From Campylorhamphus procurvoides (lineage: Eukaryota; Chordata; Aves; Passeriformes; Dendrocolaptidae): a stretch of DNA of 64,000 nucleotides. Location: positions 62,001-126,000 of the forward strand of contig WBMV01004888.1 of NCBI GenBank assembly GCA_013396655.1, written 5' to 3'. The first letter of the stretch is position 1; each line of letters begins with the position of its first letter. The translations under genes were made by a program, and so were the position numbers. The notes beneath the pieces were generated by a model that had not been told where the DNA came from, made no database searches, and saw only the letters and a list, made by a program, of their open reading frames with translations. Shown piece after piece: positions 39,786-54,700 of the stretch.

Positions 39786-42700
39786 CAACAGACAGGTTGC
39801 AGACTACAGCCATCTTGGGTCTGACCCCATACAAATAAAGGCCATCTTGATCAGATATATTTTTTTGTACTGACCCATACTGCATACCTATAATATGTGG
39901 TCTTTTCATCACAGCTGTTCTTGTCTGCACATTCAATTTTTTTTTATACTTCCTTAAAACCAATGAAGATTCATGTAAAACAAAAGACTGGTTTGGACAT
40001 ATGCAAACATCCCAAGTTAGTCATGGAAGAAAAGGGCTGTTGGCAAGGCTTCCTGTGTCAACACACAAACATGACTTGAAATAAGAGAAAGGCCACATTT
40101 ACATGTTGCCAAGTAATGGGTTATGCAAACATAATCAAGACAAACTTCAACACACATTTTCCTGGTGCTCCTGAGGACACAGAGAGATGTAATCCTGAAA
40201 GGCAATTTTCATGGTTCATGCATTCCCAGAAGCCCCATGATCAGGACAGCTGTTATTTTTCTCACATGGAAAGTGTGTAGGTGTGCAAAAGCTTTCCTAC
40301 CAAAAACCTTTTGGAAAGTCACTTGTGAAAGGAACAATTCAATTTCTTTTCACATCCCACACAGAGAAAGAAGGAGAAATCAACAGATCTCATTGCCATA
40401 GAATTAGCATATAAACAACTTGGAAGAAGTTTTCCTAGACAAAACAGGCAGGTATGCTTCATACAACATTTAATATAATCACCCAAAACTCTACCTATGT
40501 GCAATGATATAGCCTTGAAACAACCAAAGAAAAAAGAGGAGCTGGGGTGTCAGACCAATTGCAAAGGGCAAATTCTATACTTGAAAGCAGGAAGGACATG
40601 GAAAACATTTGAAACAGCAACACTCAAACCCTGCCCTTATAAAGCAGCTGTGTTTAACATGTATATATAAAGGCAATCAGATGTTACAAAATCAGACTTG
40701 TAGCCTGAGTTCTGCCACAAAAGATTATGAGCGGAATGTTTAATCTTTAAACTATATTCACCCCTTCTGCCAAGGCTCAATCTATAAAGATAACACCTAA
40801 GGCAGCAGTCAGACCATAGCTCCCACAACTCCAGCAGATGCAGGTACATACCAGGAGGGATCTCTTAAATTTTTTCAGAATGTGAAAGGTGAAAGTAGAA
40901 ACCTGTAGTGTGCCAGTATAAATCTGAACACAAACCCTCAATATTTTGTTTTGAAACTTAACAGCTGAAAATTAATCCTGACTTTAATTGATGTATCAGT
41001 AGAAATGAACATAGTTTGAATAAATAATTACAGTGAATGCTCTAGGCTTGAAACTGTGGTATTCAATGAAGAACTGCTGAAGTCAAAGTAGACAGCACTT
41101 TCTGTTAAATGAGTGGAGTTGGGCTCTGGGCCGCTGTACTAACGGTTTGGCAATTTCCATTACTAGGTATACCTCTTTTCAACGGAATCACCAGATGTTA
41201 AGATAAGAAATCCAATCATTTCTGTATGCAGTGCTTAATGCTACGTGCACAGAAATGTCTCCTCAGAAATGACTCCTCAGAAGCAGACAAACATTTCTAC
41301 ATCACAGCTTCATTAACTCTTAACCTGACAGCAAGTGCAACAGAGATCAAGGTTGCTTGGCCTTGATCTTAAAAGTCCAGGTTTGAAGAGGGTTGGGGTG
41401 AGAGTAGGGGACATAAATGAATAAATAGATCAAGTTGCCCTTCAAAAACCCCTTAACTCATCACTCTCACAGAAGCTGTCTGAGCTCTGGGGCATTGCAG
41501 GCCAAGTAGAGCTGTGCCAAAGCAATCTACTGCTCAAGAGAAAAACAACAGACACCATCAAACAAACATGGCACCAAGTAATGCAGTGGAAAAGATGATT
41601 CCAAACTAATCTGTGACTGTTCTTTAAATGACTCACCCTCCAGGTGGAGAAGATATATTAGAACAGGAAGATAAATTAATGAACAACTGACACTGAAGTG
41701 TGGGGGATCAGAAAGTCTGTTTTAGTTATCAGCATCATCTGTCTCTTTGGGAATCTACCAGTTAATAAAAGTAGGAGATGAATGGCAGCCCAGGACATTA
41801 CTGAAGTTTAACTGAAAACATATTGCTTGGTAATGACAGCCTGAGATTTTTGTTGAAGTGATTACTCTTTCTCATGTAATGCATCTCCTATCTCATCCAG
41901 CCATCATTAATGTGCCTTGTTTTGGATTTTACTAGTCACCAGTCCTGGATACAGACCGATTTTTCAGAAGCTCCCTTCAAAGACTACAGGAGGTAGGGTT
42001 CATAAAGTGGAAATATACTTAGAAGGAAAGAATACATGAAAAAAGGGTTGAAGGATGATTGGGAAGAAAGGATTCACATTCAAGTCAATGTTGAAGCCAC
42101 AGGTTGACTGGAGGATGTATGTTAGAATCAGACTAAGCAGCAGAACACCACCAGAGAAGGGACAGGATAGGGATGTATGCTGGTGTCACAGAGCAGCAGG
42201 CCTCTCTATTCAGAAACTCAATTGTTTTCTTGCAACAATTTAGGATACTGTCAAAATCACTGAAGGTATCACACCATTTAAATGAAGAAATAGGGCTTGC
42301 CAACCCTGTTTCAGATTCATGATGCTCTCAGTCTGATGACCCTGTACTGTTATCACGTGTGTCAGAGGAATAACCTGCCCAAGAACAACTGGATCCCTAA
42401 CAGGATCAATCTCTCTCTCACTGGAGATTTAAGTGCACAACTCCTTCACACATTTCTATAGTGCTTAAAGCATTAGAACTAGGGACTGCCTTGTTGACAG
42501 TATAAATAAACATTTCTCTAACTCCTGCTATGCAATGAGCATCTGTTTTCATTAAATTCTTGACATTAAAACTTTGCTCTTCCTCCTGGCTGCTCACAGT
42601 AAAGTCAACCACATCTGTGCCAGAATTCGTACTTCCAACATGTGCTATTTGGCACTGTCTTGAGTTTAATCTCATGTTCTATGACACTTCAAATCTTTGC

Positions 42701-45700
42701 AGCTCTAGGAGGTCCTGCCAACGCACTGTAAATTCTTCTAGTTTTTGCTAACATATACTTGTATGTCACTTGCAAATTCTGCCCCTAGATGTTGACCTCT
42801 TCTGTTTATCAATATACAAGAAGATGAAACAAGTTTGTTGTTTTGACTTCTAGTCCTAATTTTGATAGCTCATGTCAAAGGAAAAAAATACATAGAATTT
42901 TAATTTCCTTCCTCCTGACACTAACAGCAGAATATAAGACAAACAAGAAATGTGTGATGTGGAAAGTCAAAACAGACCTGCAAAAAGTGCTGATTATAGA
43001 CAGGAAAACAATAACTAACCAGAACTATCTTCTGTGTCAATAAAAGATCAGGCAACCATAGACTTTTACTGAAGAACATGCCAGATTAATCAAGAAGAAA
43101 ATTTTTTTACTGTTTTATTTTCAAATACCTTTATTACTGTTTATTCTTTTGCTTCATTTAAAGATGCTTAAAATCTGTCCTTTCTAAAATATGTCACTTA
43201 AAAATGAGTTACACAGCCTCCAGCATAAACCAGTAAGAAAAAAGGTCATCTGAGAGCTTCAGTTTTGTGATAACACGATATAAGCATATCCCAAAGACCA
43301 TGCAGAAAGAGTAGCAGAAGGTCCCTCCACATTCTAGCAGCTTTTTGCATTTCTGTTTGTCTGGGAAGACAGGAATGTAGAAAGGAATAGGCTTTGAAAG
43401 ACATCCTAATGGTTAAACCCAGAGAAAAGTGCAGTCCAACCAGGATTTTTATAGAAGTCCGGTGTGATGGTGTTTTCAGAACTGAATACCATGCTAAAGA
43501 ATAAATACACTTCCCCTCAATCCCATGTGACAATAGTATCTTAGTTTGACAGGATTACCCTCATTTCTCATATACTTTTATTAAGTCCTGGCATGAGTAG
43601 TGGTAGATGTTCAAGCCTGTTAAAGCCTCAGAAACAAGAGTAAAGAAAAATGACTTTAAAACAGCAAACACAGAAATCTTACAAGAGACCTCAGAAATCT
43701 AAATAGGTTCTCTAACATCCATTTAAAGCTGGTGCTTTCAGCAGAGATGCAGTTACCTACCACTAAGCAATTAAGTCAGTCTTCTCTACTTTGTGTTAAA
43801 AGCAGAGTTCAGTTGCTGTGAGAAGCAAAAAGCACTGCCCTCTCTGGACCACACTCAGTGCCAGTCACTGTGGGCCAAAGACACACTGGTTCATGAGGCT
43901 TTTGCTTGTGAACATGTCTCAGTGGTACCGTTTATGTTTCTACTCCACTACAGTTAAGAGCAGCTATTGCTCCTGAGGGTTGGAGAAAGCCATCATGTTA
44001 AAGTGTGCTACAGTGGCTTTTAAAAATAGCCAGAAATACTAAGGACAGCAAGCTAAATTTAGCATCACTGGATCAATCCTGTTATTACAAGGAAAAGATT
44101 GACTGCTTAGTGCAGCTCTAAATGTAAGCTGTAATACATCTGTGCATGTGGAATGTGCATGGAGGATGCACAGTCCAGCCTAAACTGACTCATGGCTCCC
44201 CCTGGAAGCTGGACAGATGGAATAACTCATTAGCAATTAGCATCCATTTTAACGTGAAGACAATGGCATTGTGTATATTATGTAGACCATCTAGGACACC
44301 AGCCATGTTCAAGATGATATCTAAGATGTCAAGTCTTTTTTCACCATCAGATTACCTTGATTTGGTCTTTCACACTACTGCCCTCTCAAGTACTGACTGC
44401 AAAACTTCAGAAAAAGTAATACTGTTTTATCTTATGCCAAGACTAAGTTCTGTAGGAGTGCTAACTATAGGTTTGCAACAGCTCAGCCTAAACAAATAGC
44501 GTTTTCTATTTTCACACATTCAAATGTTTGTCTTTTTGAGTTTCCAGTTCTGTGTATCTATTATGGAAACATCAGTTCAGCTACCAGTGACAGGTGGGTG
44601 CATTTCCATTACAGAGGTTTTCTACCTCCCTGTAGCCCCTCAGTTTCAGGCTCCAATGGTTCTTCATATATCTGGTGATCACCGTGAAAGAAAACCAGCT
44701 GAAATTTGCAGCTTTTTTTGTCAGCACTACACATTAACCAAAATGAAAGAAAATATCATACCAAGGACTCCAAGCCTTGAGCAAAACACAGTATGTACCA
44801 GATAATGAACACTTTAAAGAGAGCAGTCTTGCCATCATGATTGTTTCTTCATGCAATATTTTAATTTTCAATATCTTTTCTTGCCTATATGCCAGTAGAG
44901 TCCTTACAAAGGACAATCTCACCTTTCCTTCTTCCTTCTGTAGATACACACATCTATATTTTCTTTGTGGTGGTTTTGATAATCTCTGATAAAAGAGTCT
45001 TAATAAAAGATAAAACCCAGAACTGAAAATATGTCCCCCACTGTACAGAGTTACATATAACTCTTAGACCACCTGCCCTTGCTTCCTCTAAATGGATTCC
45101 AAAGAGGACACATGCACAAACTGCAATGTTTCAGGTGATGAGTTTGCAATGGACAAATTACTGTGCTGGAAATGAATTCATCAGTCCAAACCCAGCAATG
45201 CATCTGTGCTTTTGCTTACAGTGAGTGAGGTATGCTTAAATCAACACACAACTTGCTCGCCAAGTTTGAAAAATTAAATAAAACCCAGTCCCAGCTTTTG
45301 ACAGCAGTGTTTTACGTAACTTCAGCCAATTCAAGACCAAGTAACATTTCCATAACTGTTGCAATGCATATTTGCTGTGTCTGTCACAAGATTAAGTCTT
45401 TCATTTTAGGGATCTTGACTCTCAAAGGCTTAAAATCCTTCTTTGATATACCATCTGTCCCTTCTGATTTTCTTTTGTTATACAAGACAAATGTGGCGTG
45501 ACAAATCTTACAAGCAATAAAGCTTACAAAACAAGCTCAGGTAACAATAGTTTCAGCGGTACCTCATTCTTTTTTTCAAACCAAGAACTCTGTACAAACT
45601 TCTGTTATAAAAGCCTTTCCTTGAGAGAGCAGATCCTCAAGCACACACAGGCTTTCAAAAGCTTTCAACAAATATTCTTTATTAATACTAAAGATGCTCT

Positions 45701-47699
45701 TACAATAATGTGTTTTTAACTAATCTAAATGCTTGTCCCACAGACAGGCTGCTTCAGAAGTTGATTTAATGTATCACACGACTATTAGCATACTACGGAC
45801 TGGCAACAGACTGTGGAAAGCAGATGTTTCTCTATTATGATCCTTACAGGCACATCACAGCCAAAAGCTTTTCCAGTGAGTCACATTTTCACAGATGTCA
45901 TATTCCTTGTGTTGTGCTTGGAAGTGAAGGCAAAACACCGATGACCCCTGGCAGACTTTTGCCTCTGCCTCCCACACCCTTGGGTGTGTCCAGGGAGATA
46001 AAGATAAGCCAGAAGCCGTATGCAGAACAGAAAAGTTCCTCCTTGGAGGAAAACTGCCATTGATTTGTGTGACACTGCTGTACACCAGGCTTTGACTTCT
46101 GCTTTTGACAAAAACTTTCCTTTTCTTCAAGAGATGAAGATTCTCTTTTCTACCTCATCTTCCTATCCGCAAAGAGTCAAAAATCAGTCAAATTTGCAGG
46201 TTTCAAAGCAGAGGGATCCAGAACACTGCTGTTATGGGCTGCTATGCAATTACTGCTACTACTTTGATCTGGTAATGATTGTAAATGGACAGTTTGTTCT
46301 GAGCTCAGTAAGCCTCAGGACCTTTTGAAGTGCCCCTATATTACATCAGTGGTCACTGCAGCTTTAATATCTTGCTGCCAGTGACATCCAGCAAGGATAC
46401 CACAAAGGGAAGTAAAAGACCACCAAGCATTTAGGTGATAATTTGTCCCCAAGGAAGCTATGGAGCCTTGAAAGCTACAGGAATCTCATCCTGCCCCAAG
46501 ATAACTGGTTATGCTTACAATACTCATCGTATTAATAGCAGGAACCTGTTTCAGCCATTACTGTCACTTCAATTTATGAATTCTGCAAGTGGCAGATAAG
46601 TTGGATATTATGCAGGAAAAAAAATTTGAATATTTGTTCTCTCATGCTAAGTAGAAAATCTCAAACTACCCTTTCCTGGATATTAACAGCATTAATTGAA
46701 CACTTTCCTTAATTCAAAATGTAGTATAATACAATTTTTAAAGTATAATTTCAGTATTATTTAACTGAGCTTGAGTAACATACACAACATTTTTCTGAAA
46801 TATCTTCCAAAAAAGCAAGGTTTGGAGATACACTGTTATTTCACACTGTCCATGCACAACTGGAGTGCAAATTTAAGAAGATAATAAACATATGAAACAT
46901 AATTTAAAGATGTGCTTTCAAAGTGTGGCTGCTGGCCACTTAATTCCTTTTAACAAGATAGAATAAGTCTCAGTTTCAAAGATTCTAGCAGTAAAATTCC
47001 TGTTGGCATCAGGAAAGTGTAAAAAAAGCTTATTAGAAACCTCAAGATCTGATAATGTAATTCTTTCTGAAGCAGAGAGAGGGAAAAATGTTTCCTATAT
47101 ATTTTTTTTCCAAAACTGTTTTGCCAATATATATATTCTGATGCTTCCATTACTGGAGATGAATTGGGGATCATTTTAACGTAGCTTATCCTGTGTTGCT
47201 AATATATGCTTAAAAGAAACAAAAATAAGATCAAATTTCCCTTCTCCCTAGCCAAGATCTAACTCAGTTAACTTTCCATTTCAGAAAAGAGTCTGTGTCA
47301 CCAAGTGAAAATTCTGCCAGAAAAATGAACAAAAGTAAAAGTGAGAACATCCCTTTCTCTGATCCATAGGATTGTTATTTACAGTATCTTTTTGAATTTT
47401 ATCCACTGTGAACTGAAGTTATTGAAAATATTTGAGAAATTTTGCACTTTCAGTTTTCACCACCATAGGGTTTTTTCCCCTACCACATGAGTACCTTCCT
47501 CTGCTTGCTCAAGTTCATCTCCATTTTAATTGTATCAGTAACCCCAAGGTTAGGAAGGATCAATAGAGGACCTGTAAATTGTTACTATACACTAGGCTTT
47601 AATACTACTCTGAGGTGGGAACAAACCTAAGTTTAGAACTATATCACACAGCCAAGAACCTAAAAAAAAGCAGTTCAGGTAGGCAGAACCCTGTCTAGA
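39786..47699. other. Non-coding, unique-looking DNA without a recognisable gene
   Basis: About 7.9 kb. The ORFs at 44,146-44,499 (117 codons) and 46,020-46,328 (102 codons) are the longest open stretches. Neither shows a domain, periodicity or credible exon borders. A short duplicated word (gctttcaaaagctttcaa) lies near 45,650. No RNA gene, transposon or CRISPR-like array was seen. Confidence 0.55.
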
Positions 47700-47800
47700 G
47701 ATTCCAGGCAGAGGCAACACCACCCTACTGCACAGGGCCAGGAGTTGGTCTCAAAGATCCTAATGGGTCCCTTCCAACTCAGCATATTCTATGATTCTAC
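47700..47800 (+). mobile_element. CR1 LINE, short 3'-end fragment with intact tail
   Basis: The block 'gagttggtctcaaagatcct', then 'gtgg/atgggtcccttccaactcag' and a well-kept 'atattctatgattctac' end matches the CR1 3' UTR and its terminal ATTCTATGATTCT-type repeat, on the plus strand. Only about 100 bp can be assigned. The 5' limit (about 47,685-47,700) is uncertain. The tail is better preserved than in the copies at 25 kb and 36 kb, which suggests a younger insertion or subfamily. Confidence 0.87.
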
Positions 47801-48170
47801 AAAATCAGAAACAACAATTCACAATCTATTTGTTAAAATCAGATTACATCTACTATGATCTCATGTCAAAGCAAACCATAAATCAGGATCTCAGGAAGAA
47901 AACAGGGATACTAAAATGAGATGGCTTTAAAAATGGGCAATTTTGCAACCCAAATGCACTAAAATACTCTTGCCAGAGACCTTAAAGAAACCCACCAGTT
48001 CTAACTCACCACTGCTGCACCTCACTTTTATAGTGGTATAAAATCCTCTGGCAATGAACAAGGCTGCTGTTTAGCTAGCAGTCCAAACCAGACATCAGCA
48101 GAATACCAACAAAACAAATAACCACGGTAGTATTACATATTGCTAGTTTACTCTCCAAAAGGTTATCACA
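47801..48170. other. Spacer between two tail-to-tail CR1 fragments
   Basis: About 370 bp of AT-rich DNA between the 3' ends of a plus-strand and a minus-strand CR1 copy. No repeat, ORF or RNA gene was recognised in it. Confidence 0.6.
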
Positions 48171-48731
48171 AAATCACAGAAACACAAAATGGATAATGTT
48201 GGAAGGGACCAAAGTGGGTCATCTGGTCCAACCTTCCTGTTCAAGTAGAGTTATCCTGGAGCACATAGAACAGGATTGCTTACAGACAGTTTTTGAGTAT
48301 CTCCAGAGAGGAAGATTGCACAATCTCTGCACAGTCTGTTCCAGTGCATGGTTACCCACCCAGTAAAGAAGTTCTTCCTCATGTTCAGGTGAGACTTCCT
48401 GTTCATCACTTTTAGTGTATTGCCTCTTGTCTTATTGCTTGGCACCTTCAAGAAGAGCCTGGCTTCATCCTCTTGGCATGCTCCCTTCTGGCACTTATAT
48501 ACATTGGTAAGGTCACATCTCAATCATCTCTTCTAGAGGCTGAACAGACCCAACTCTCTCAGCCTCTTCTTGTAAGAGATGCTCCACTCCCTTAATCATC
48601 CTTGTTGCTCTTGGCTGGACTCCATATCCAGGAGTTCCATGTCTCTCCTGTCCCAAGGAGCCCAGAACTGGACACAGCACTCCAGATATGGCCTTCCTAG
48701 AGCTGAGTAGAGTGGCAGGATCCCCTCCCTA
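48171..48731 (-). mobile_element. CR1 LINE, 3' fragment of about 560 bp
   Basis: On the minus strand this reads as the end of CR1 ORF2 and its 3' UTR. In plus-strand text it opens with 'aaatcacagaa', then 'ttggaagggacc' and 'catctggtccaacc', the standard reverse complement of the CR1 tail. The minus-strand frame at 48,251-48,523 includes RKNFFTGWVTMHWNRLCRD, matching the conserved FFT...HWNRL segment near the end of CR1 ORF2. The frame upstream of that is broken. The element is 5'-truncated at about 48,731 and lacks endonuclease and polymerase, so it cannot be autonomous. It is the best-preserved CR1 3' end in the window. Confidence 0.94.
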
Positions 48732-51700
48732 ATGGACTTATGATTATTTCCTTTCTCTAAAGTCACTCCCACACCATCATTTTACTTTTCAGTATCCATC
48801 AATGAAGTAATTTTTGCTCTCTTCTTGAATACACAATAAGTAAGACTAATTGTTCACTGGGATTATTTGGCCAGCTCTGCTCCAAAACACTTTGTAAGTC
48901 AAGCCTGACATTTGTGTTGCTCTTCTGTATAATGAAGTTTTCAACTACACTGACAATGGTTTCATGCACCTCAAAATATAGATTTGTGTCTGGGGATAGA
49001 TATGCTAGTTTGAGAATAGAGCAGTAATTGTTACTCATCAGCTACAGAGACAAGGAAAAAGGTGCTGGAATACACAAGAACACAGAGCTGCAACTCTTTT
49101 CCTTTCCTTAGTTGCCTCATACATCTGAAAAGGCAGCAGAACAGCATATAATTTCCCATTCTGAATCTGAATTCAGAGCTAATTGCTCTACCTCTTAAAA
49201 AGAGAGCTGCACTTTGAAATGGAGGAATCTGAGGCACAGAAATTTAAGTGAATGAACTGCAGGCAGGGAGCATTTCTGTCCCCAGATACATGCTCCTATC
49301 TGTGAGGACAGACATTGGCCAAGCGGAACCTTTGTCAGGAGTTGCTGTACCAGAGCATCCGGGAAAGTGACCTGGAAAGTAACAGCAATTAAAAGTTTCC
49401 ATGTGACATATTGGAAAGCTCAATCAAGACATATCTGTTTTCAAGCAGGAAGCTGATAGTTAATTAATTTGAAAAGCTATAGTGCTTAACTAGATGAAAG
49501 CACCCATTTAGTGAACTGCTAAGATGCTCTTCATTTTTTGCTCCACTATTATCAGTATCACAAATTAGGAAAAAAAGTATGGAGTTTGTAATGTACCATT
49601 TTAAATAAGTCTTTTAATGATTTCCCGGAGCCCATCAGCAGAAATACCAAATTTTTGAATTCAGCTACCAGTTTTTTAGGAGCCAAGAGGGACTGCTTTT
49701 CTGCCCTTTAGCACATAGCAGAGCACTTGGGGCTCCTGAGTGACCCACTAACCTCAATGCAGACTGGCCAGGACTACCAGGAGATGTGCAGTCAGTTCAC
49801 CAGTATTGAAAGAGTGCTGCCTACAGACACACAACTACCAAAGGCAATCCAACACTCAGATAGGTCCTAACTGTGCATTTAGATAACTAATATGGGTTAC
49901 TCCTGGTAGCAAAGCTGGTGACACTATCTCCAGAGCTGTAGTAATGCACACAGTAGTAGGATTTCAGCAACACAGTATCACTTCATATGTTTACAAACAG
50001 ATTCAATGCTAGAGCACTGACTTTTCACCACTTAAGAGATGGAGTCTATAGTGTGTTCCCTTCATGGAACACACTATAGACAAGATATACACTTGTCAGA
50101 AGTTTCTAGTGCTAGCCTAGGGTGACACACGAGAAAGATCAAACCATCTCCTCTCTCCAGGCTTTTGGTGCTGCTTATGCTTCAATTTCTGTAGCACTAC
50201 TACACCAACAACCTTTCTAGCATTGACCAGTTCATCTTCTCACCTATGACAAAACCTCTGGTCCAGGAAGGTCAGTATGCTCTGGTTTAGGATAATTCAC
50301 ATGAATAGTTCTGCCAAGATTAATAAGAAAAGATGGCATATGAACTTAAGTGCTTTGCTGAATTGGGGCCAAAGGCTCCTAAGCCATTTTAACCAAAAGA
50401 GAAACAGAATACAGAGGATCAAGCTTTTACTCTTGAGCATTATATCTTATTACAAATTTCTCCATTTCCAGATCCCTTCCTTATGAATTGCAGCCAAAAA
50501 GCAGATAAAGGCTTGCCCAGAAAATAACATTTATTACTTTTCCAGGGTTTCCCCCATCTTATGCCATTTCACAGCTTTCCTTTAGTTTATATGATAACCT
50601 GACATCTAAATATCAGCCTCCATTTCCTTAAAGGAAAAAAGTGGGAAACCAACGTCCTTGTGCCAGCATCAGTGACTCATCCACAACTAAACATCTGCAT
50701 CAGACCAGCTATAAATGTTTCCTAATTTTTTTTTTTTGAAAAGCATTGTCTCATTAAGTTTAGTAGTCTTCTGACAACATATGTCATCAGCCCTTTACTA
50801 TGTCCATTTATATCAGATATCTGTGTAGATCTATAGTGCATAATGAAAAAGATCTGACAATTAAAACTGTTTCCAAACCTGAGGTCACTCGTCCTAACGA
50901 GCTACTTCCTCCACATAATTTGTACAGTTATCATTAGAACTGCATGGATTTTAAATTTGTTTGCAAATGCAGGATTGGTATCCCATTCTCTTTTCACTTC
51001 TGAACCCACAAGATTTCCAAACAAGATTATTCCAAGCAATAATCTCATGAGAAGCTGCAGCTTTCAAAACAGTATTTAATAGCCAGATTTCATAAACACC
51101 ATTCAGGAGGCTGTTACTGTGTGTAGGATCTCTCAGTTTTGCACTTTTATTTTTCCAAAAAGCTGCTCAGGTTAACCTCTTCAGTGAGAAACACTGCTAA
51201 AGATAGCAACTCCTGCACTATTTTCAATGTGCTGATGAGCAGAGATAAAAACCAAGACTTTAGCCAAGAATTGAGTGGAGGACACCTGCCATAAGCGATC
51301 ATTCAAAGCAGTATCAAATGATAGAAAAGGTACTTAGGCCTTTCCATCATCCACTGCTAGCAACAAAAAGCTGTCTTTGGAAAGAACCACAGTCAACCAG
51401 TGAAGCAAGTTGAATCCAGAGTTACACATATATGTGAAAACAGCTTGTCCCATGAGCCAGGGCAGTCTTCAGCAAAAGAAATGAACAGAAATGTCAGAAG
51501 GCCAAAGAGAACTCACTTTCTGACCTTCAGAGATGCTCAGAAGCTCAGTTCTAAGCTGAACTACAAGACATTACACTTGAAGGTCAGAGAGAAGCTGTAG
51601 CTCTGAGTTGAATCAGTCTCCCTTCTAACAAGAAGGCTGATCACACTTCTGCTTTAGATGCCTCATCCACTGTAGTAAGTCCCTAATTTTGTGGGTTTTC

Positions 51701-54700
51701 CACCTCTTTACAGAAGTGGAGAAAAGTGAAGGTGCTTCTGGAACAAGATAAGATCAGTCACCCTTCATGAATCTTTTCAGGGGCTAAAATAAGACAACTG
51801 AAATATATGGATCTTGCCTGGAACTAGGAAAAGACCTTTATGCTTATCCTGAACTAAATATTCAGGTACATGAGTTCAGCTACCTGCAGTGTTTCCTAGC
51901 TGATGCAATCAGTGACATCATTATCTGTCAATTTGGAGGAAGTAGGGGAAAGGGTGTGTGTGAGGTATCTGAGATATAAACTACAGATGGGAAAAATAAA
52001 CACACAGAACAGCCTGAGGCAAAGGACAAAATAATAAAAGCTACTTTAAACAAAAGTACCTTGCCTCGTTCTTCCTCATCTGTGGTTCAAAAGCAGGAGT
52101 AAGAAGGGAGAGATGGCACAAAGGCATTAATCAAAGGAGGCAATATGTCTGCACATCACTACTTGCCTCCCTCAGACCTTCTTAGTAAGGCTGCTATGCC
52201 TGCTCTTGGGCAGAGCAGCAAATCACTCTACAAGTGCTCCCAGTGTCCTGTAAACAGCAGTATTTGCAATCATGTTCCTCAGAGTCATCAGATCTTTCTA
52301 TAAAGTTACTGTTTTCACTGAACACTTGAAAACAAGTACTTTTAGGACAGCAGCCACCACACAATGAAATCAAGTGTATGCTTCATACTCATCTTGGAAG
52401 GAGATGATATTCAGGTGGTTTAAGGAAGAAGTCAGTCACAATTCAGGACACCCCAGAAGTAAAAATAAGCATTATCCAAATCTAATTCACTGCACCATGA
52501 GGGTAATTACTTTAGCAGGAAGGATACAGAAGTCTGAGGAGAACAGTGCTTGTCAAAAGCACAGAAATTATTCCAAATTTTCCTTTAGTCTGGCAGCAAT
52601 TTTTTACCATCTGACTTGTCTGCATTCTGTAACACCTGACTAAACTAATAAGTTATCAAACAAACCCTGTTTTGTCATTTAAGACAGAGGATTGGTAAGT
52701 TTTCTATTAAAAAAGCCTTCTACATTTCAGATAATAAGTCAGGTTTATATAATGGGTAATCTTATCCATTCAGGAAATGCCTCTCTAATGTCTTCAGTGA
52801 GATAATTTAATAAGTAGCACATGTTATAAAACTCATTTGTGCAAAGAGGGATGGAAGAAATTTCAGTCACCTCTTCAATTAATTCACCTTGAACAGCAAT
52901 TGTAAACTGGAAGACTGAGCAACTGCAGAGGAAATGATCTCTGGGCTTTCAGAATGAATGTCTAGATTCTTAAAAATTAAACAACTAACATTGAGTTAAT
53001 TAATGTCCCAATTTTTAAATTCCTGGAAAAGAGTTTAACATTTGTGAGTAGATCAGATCACACAACCCGGTGAACAATTTGATCTCCCTTATTTTTAAAA
53101 ATCACTTTATTACACTCCTCAAAAGTACCTGTAACCATTAAGCTACAGCAGATTATCATTAAAATTCATGGAATATGACAGGCACTATACAGAAATGATT
53201 CTTATAAACTATTATCGATAAGAAGAAAGTTAAACTCCCAGAGACAGACAATACAAATATTAAGGCAATCTGGACATACAGTAAGGCAAACTTCAGTCTT
53301 CAAGGTCACCACGTTCAAAAGAACTAAAAGTAGCCTTTGCTGAATGCTATGATCTTATCTAATCTGAGAATTAATGCTCCAACATATGTTTAGACAACAC
53401 ATCTCATGCCAGTCAGGGTTAATACATATCTGTTATAATACTAATAAATAGTAGTAATAAGAATTACAAAACTAATAATAGTGATGTTGCACTAATAGTT
53501 GCATAACCACCAGTTATCTTTGTTCACTGACCCATCTTCAGTCAATAAGGGCACAAGAGACAAGTCTTTAACATCAATACAAATAATTTTGATCATATAC
53601 CCAGTTAAACTGCAGACAGTACAGAAAGTAATCAATGCAGAGGATTTTTTTCCTTGCAGCTTTCCTAACTGCTTCAGTCAGGAAAATATTATATAAAAAA
53701 ATACTTTTCCTAGCACAATACTATGATGGTTTTAGGGGTAGATGCATCACCATCCAAGAGATGGATTGTTCCTGCCATATTTATGGCAGTCCAAATTCAG
53801 GACCTGCCTAATTTCTGTCTCTTATGATGTAATAATTTCCTTTCAGCATATGCAACCCCTTATCTCTTTGAATAATCAAATAACATTCATTGAAATAAAT
53901 GGATGCCCTCAAGCATAACTTTTTTTGCATAATAATAGACTACTGACCTAAGTTTTACATAAATTGAAAATTTACTCCCCCTACTGTAATAAAATGCTCT
54001 TCATCTGAATTTCTTTGTCTCCCTTCAAAAACCAGAGAGCTGTTGAGGGTGGGGGGGAAAGCAGTTTTCTCATTTGTAAACCCACGAGCTTCTATGCAGG
54101 GTCAAAAAGATCCAAGTGAAAATATACTATACAGAGGCTTGGGGGTAGGGGAAGCAGCTTGAGCTGACTCTAGAGCTGAACTCCAAGACCTGGTTCTTTG
54201 AACTTTAAGTAGAAAACAAATTTACTTCTGGTTATTTCAAAGTGGGCAAATATTTACTGCTCAGATACTTCACACAAGCAACAAATTTAATGTTCAAGTT
54301 GATTTTCCAAAGCAATAATTGTAGTATTGCCTATTCAGGCACCTGTGATTCATTGTGCAAACAGATCTATAAGATCCAATATTCATGATTGCAGTTCCTG
54401 GTCACAGCAGGAGTGAAATCATGTAAGTCATATGTGGAAACCAGGTTACTGAAAGAACAAAAAGCAATTTTGTATAAAAGCCAAAGACTGGCAAGGGCAA
54501 TTGTAAATTGCTCAGGTGACCTTGCACCTTTGATAAATCAGTGTGAACAGCAGGCCAGTGGTCCTCTAGACTGAAAAGAGTTTAACAGCACTTGTGTCTC
54601 TGCTTTCACACCTCTGCCTGGATGATGATTTGGGGATCCCCTGCTTATCGAGGTAAGAGAAATAAATTCACTCTGTTTTAGATATGGGTTTGTGGTTGTC

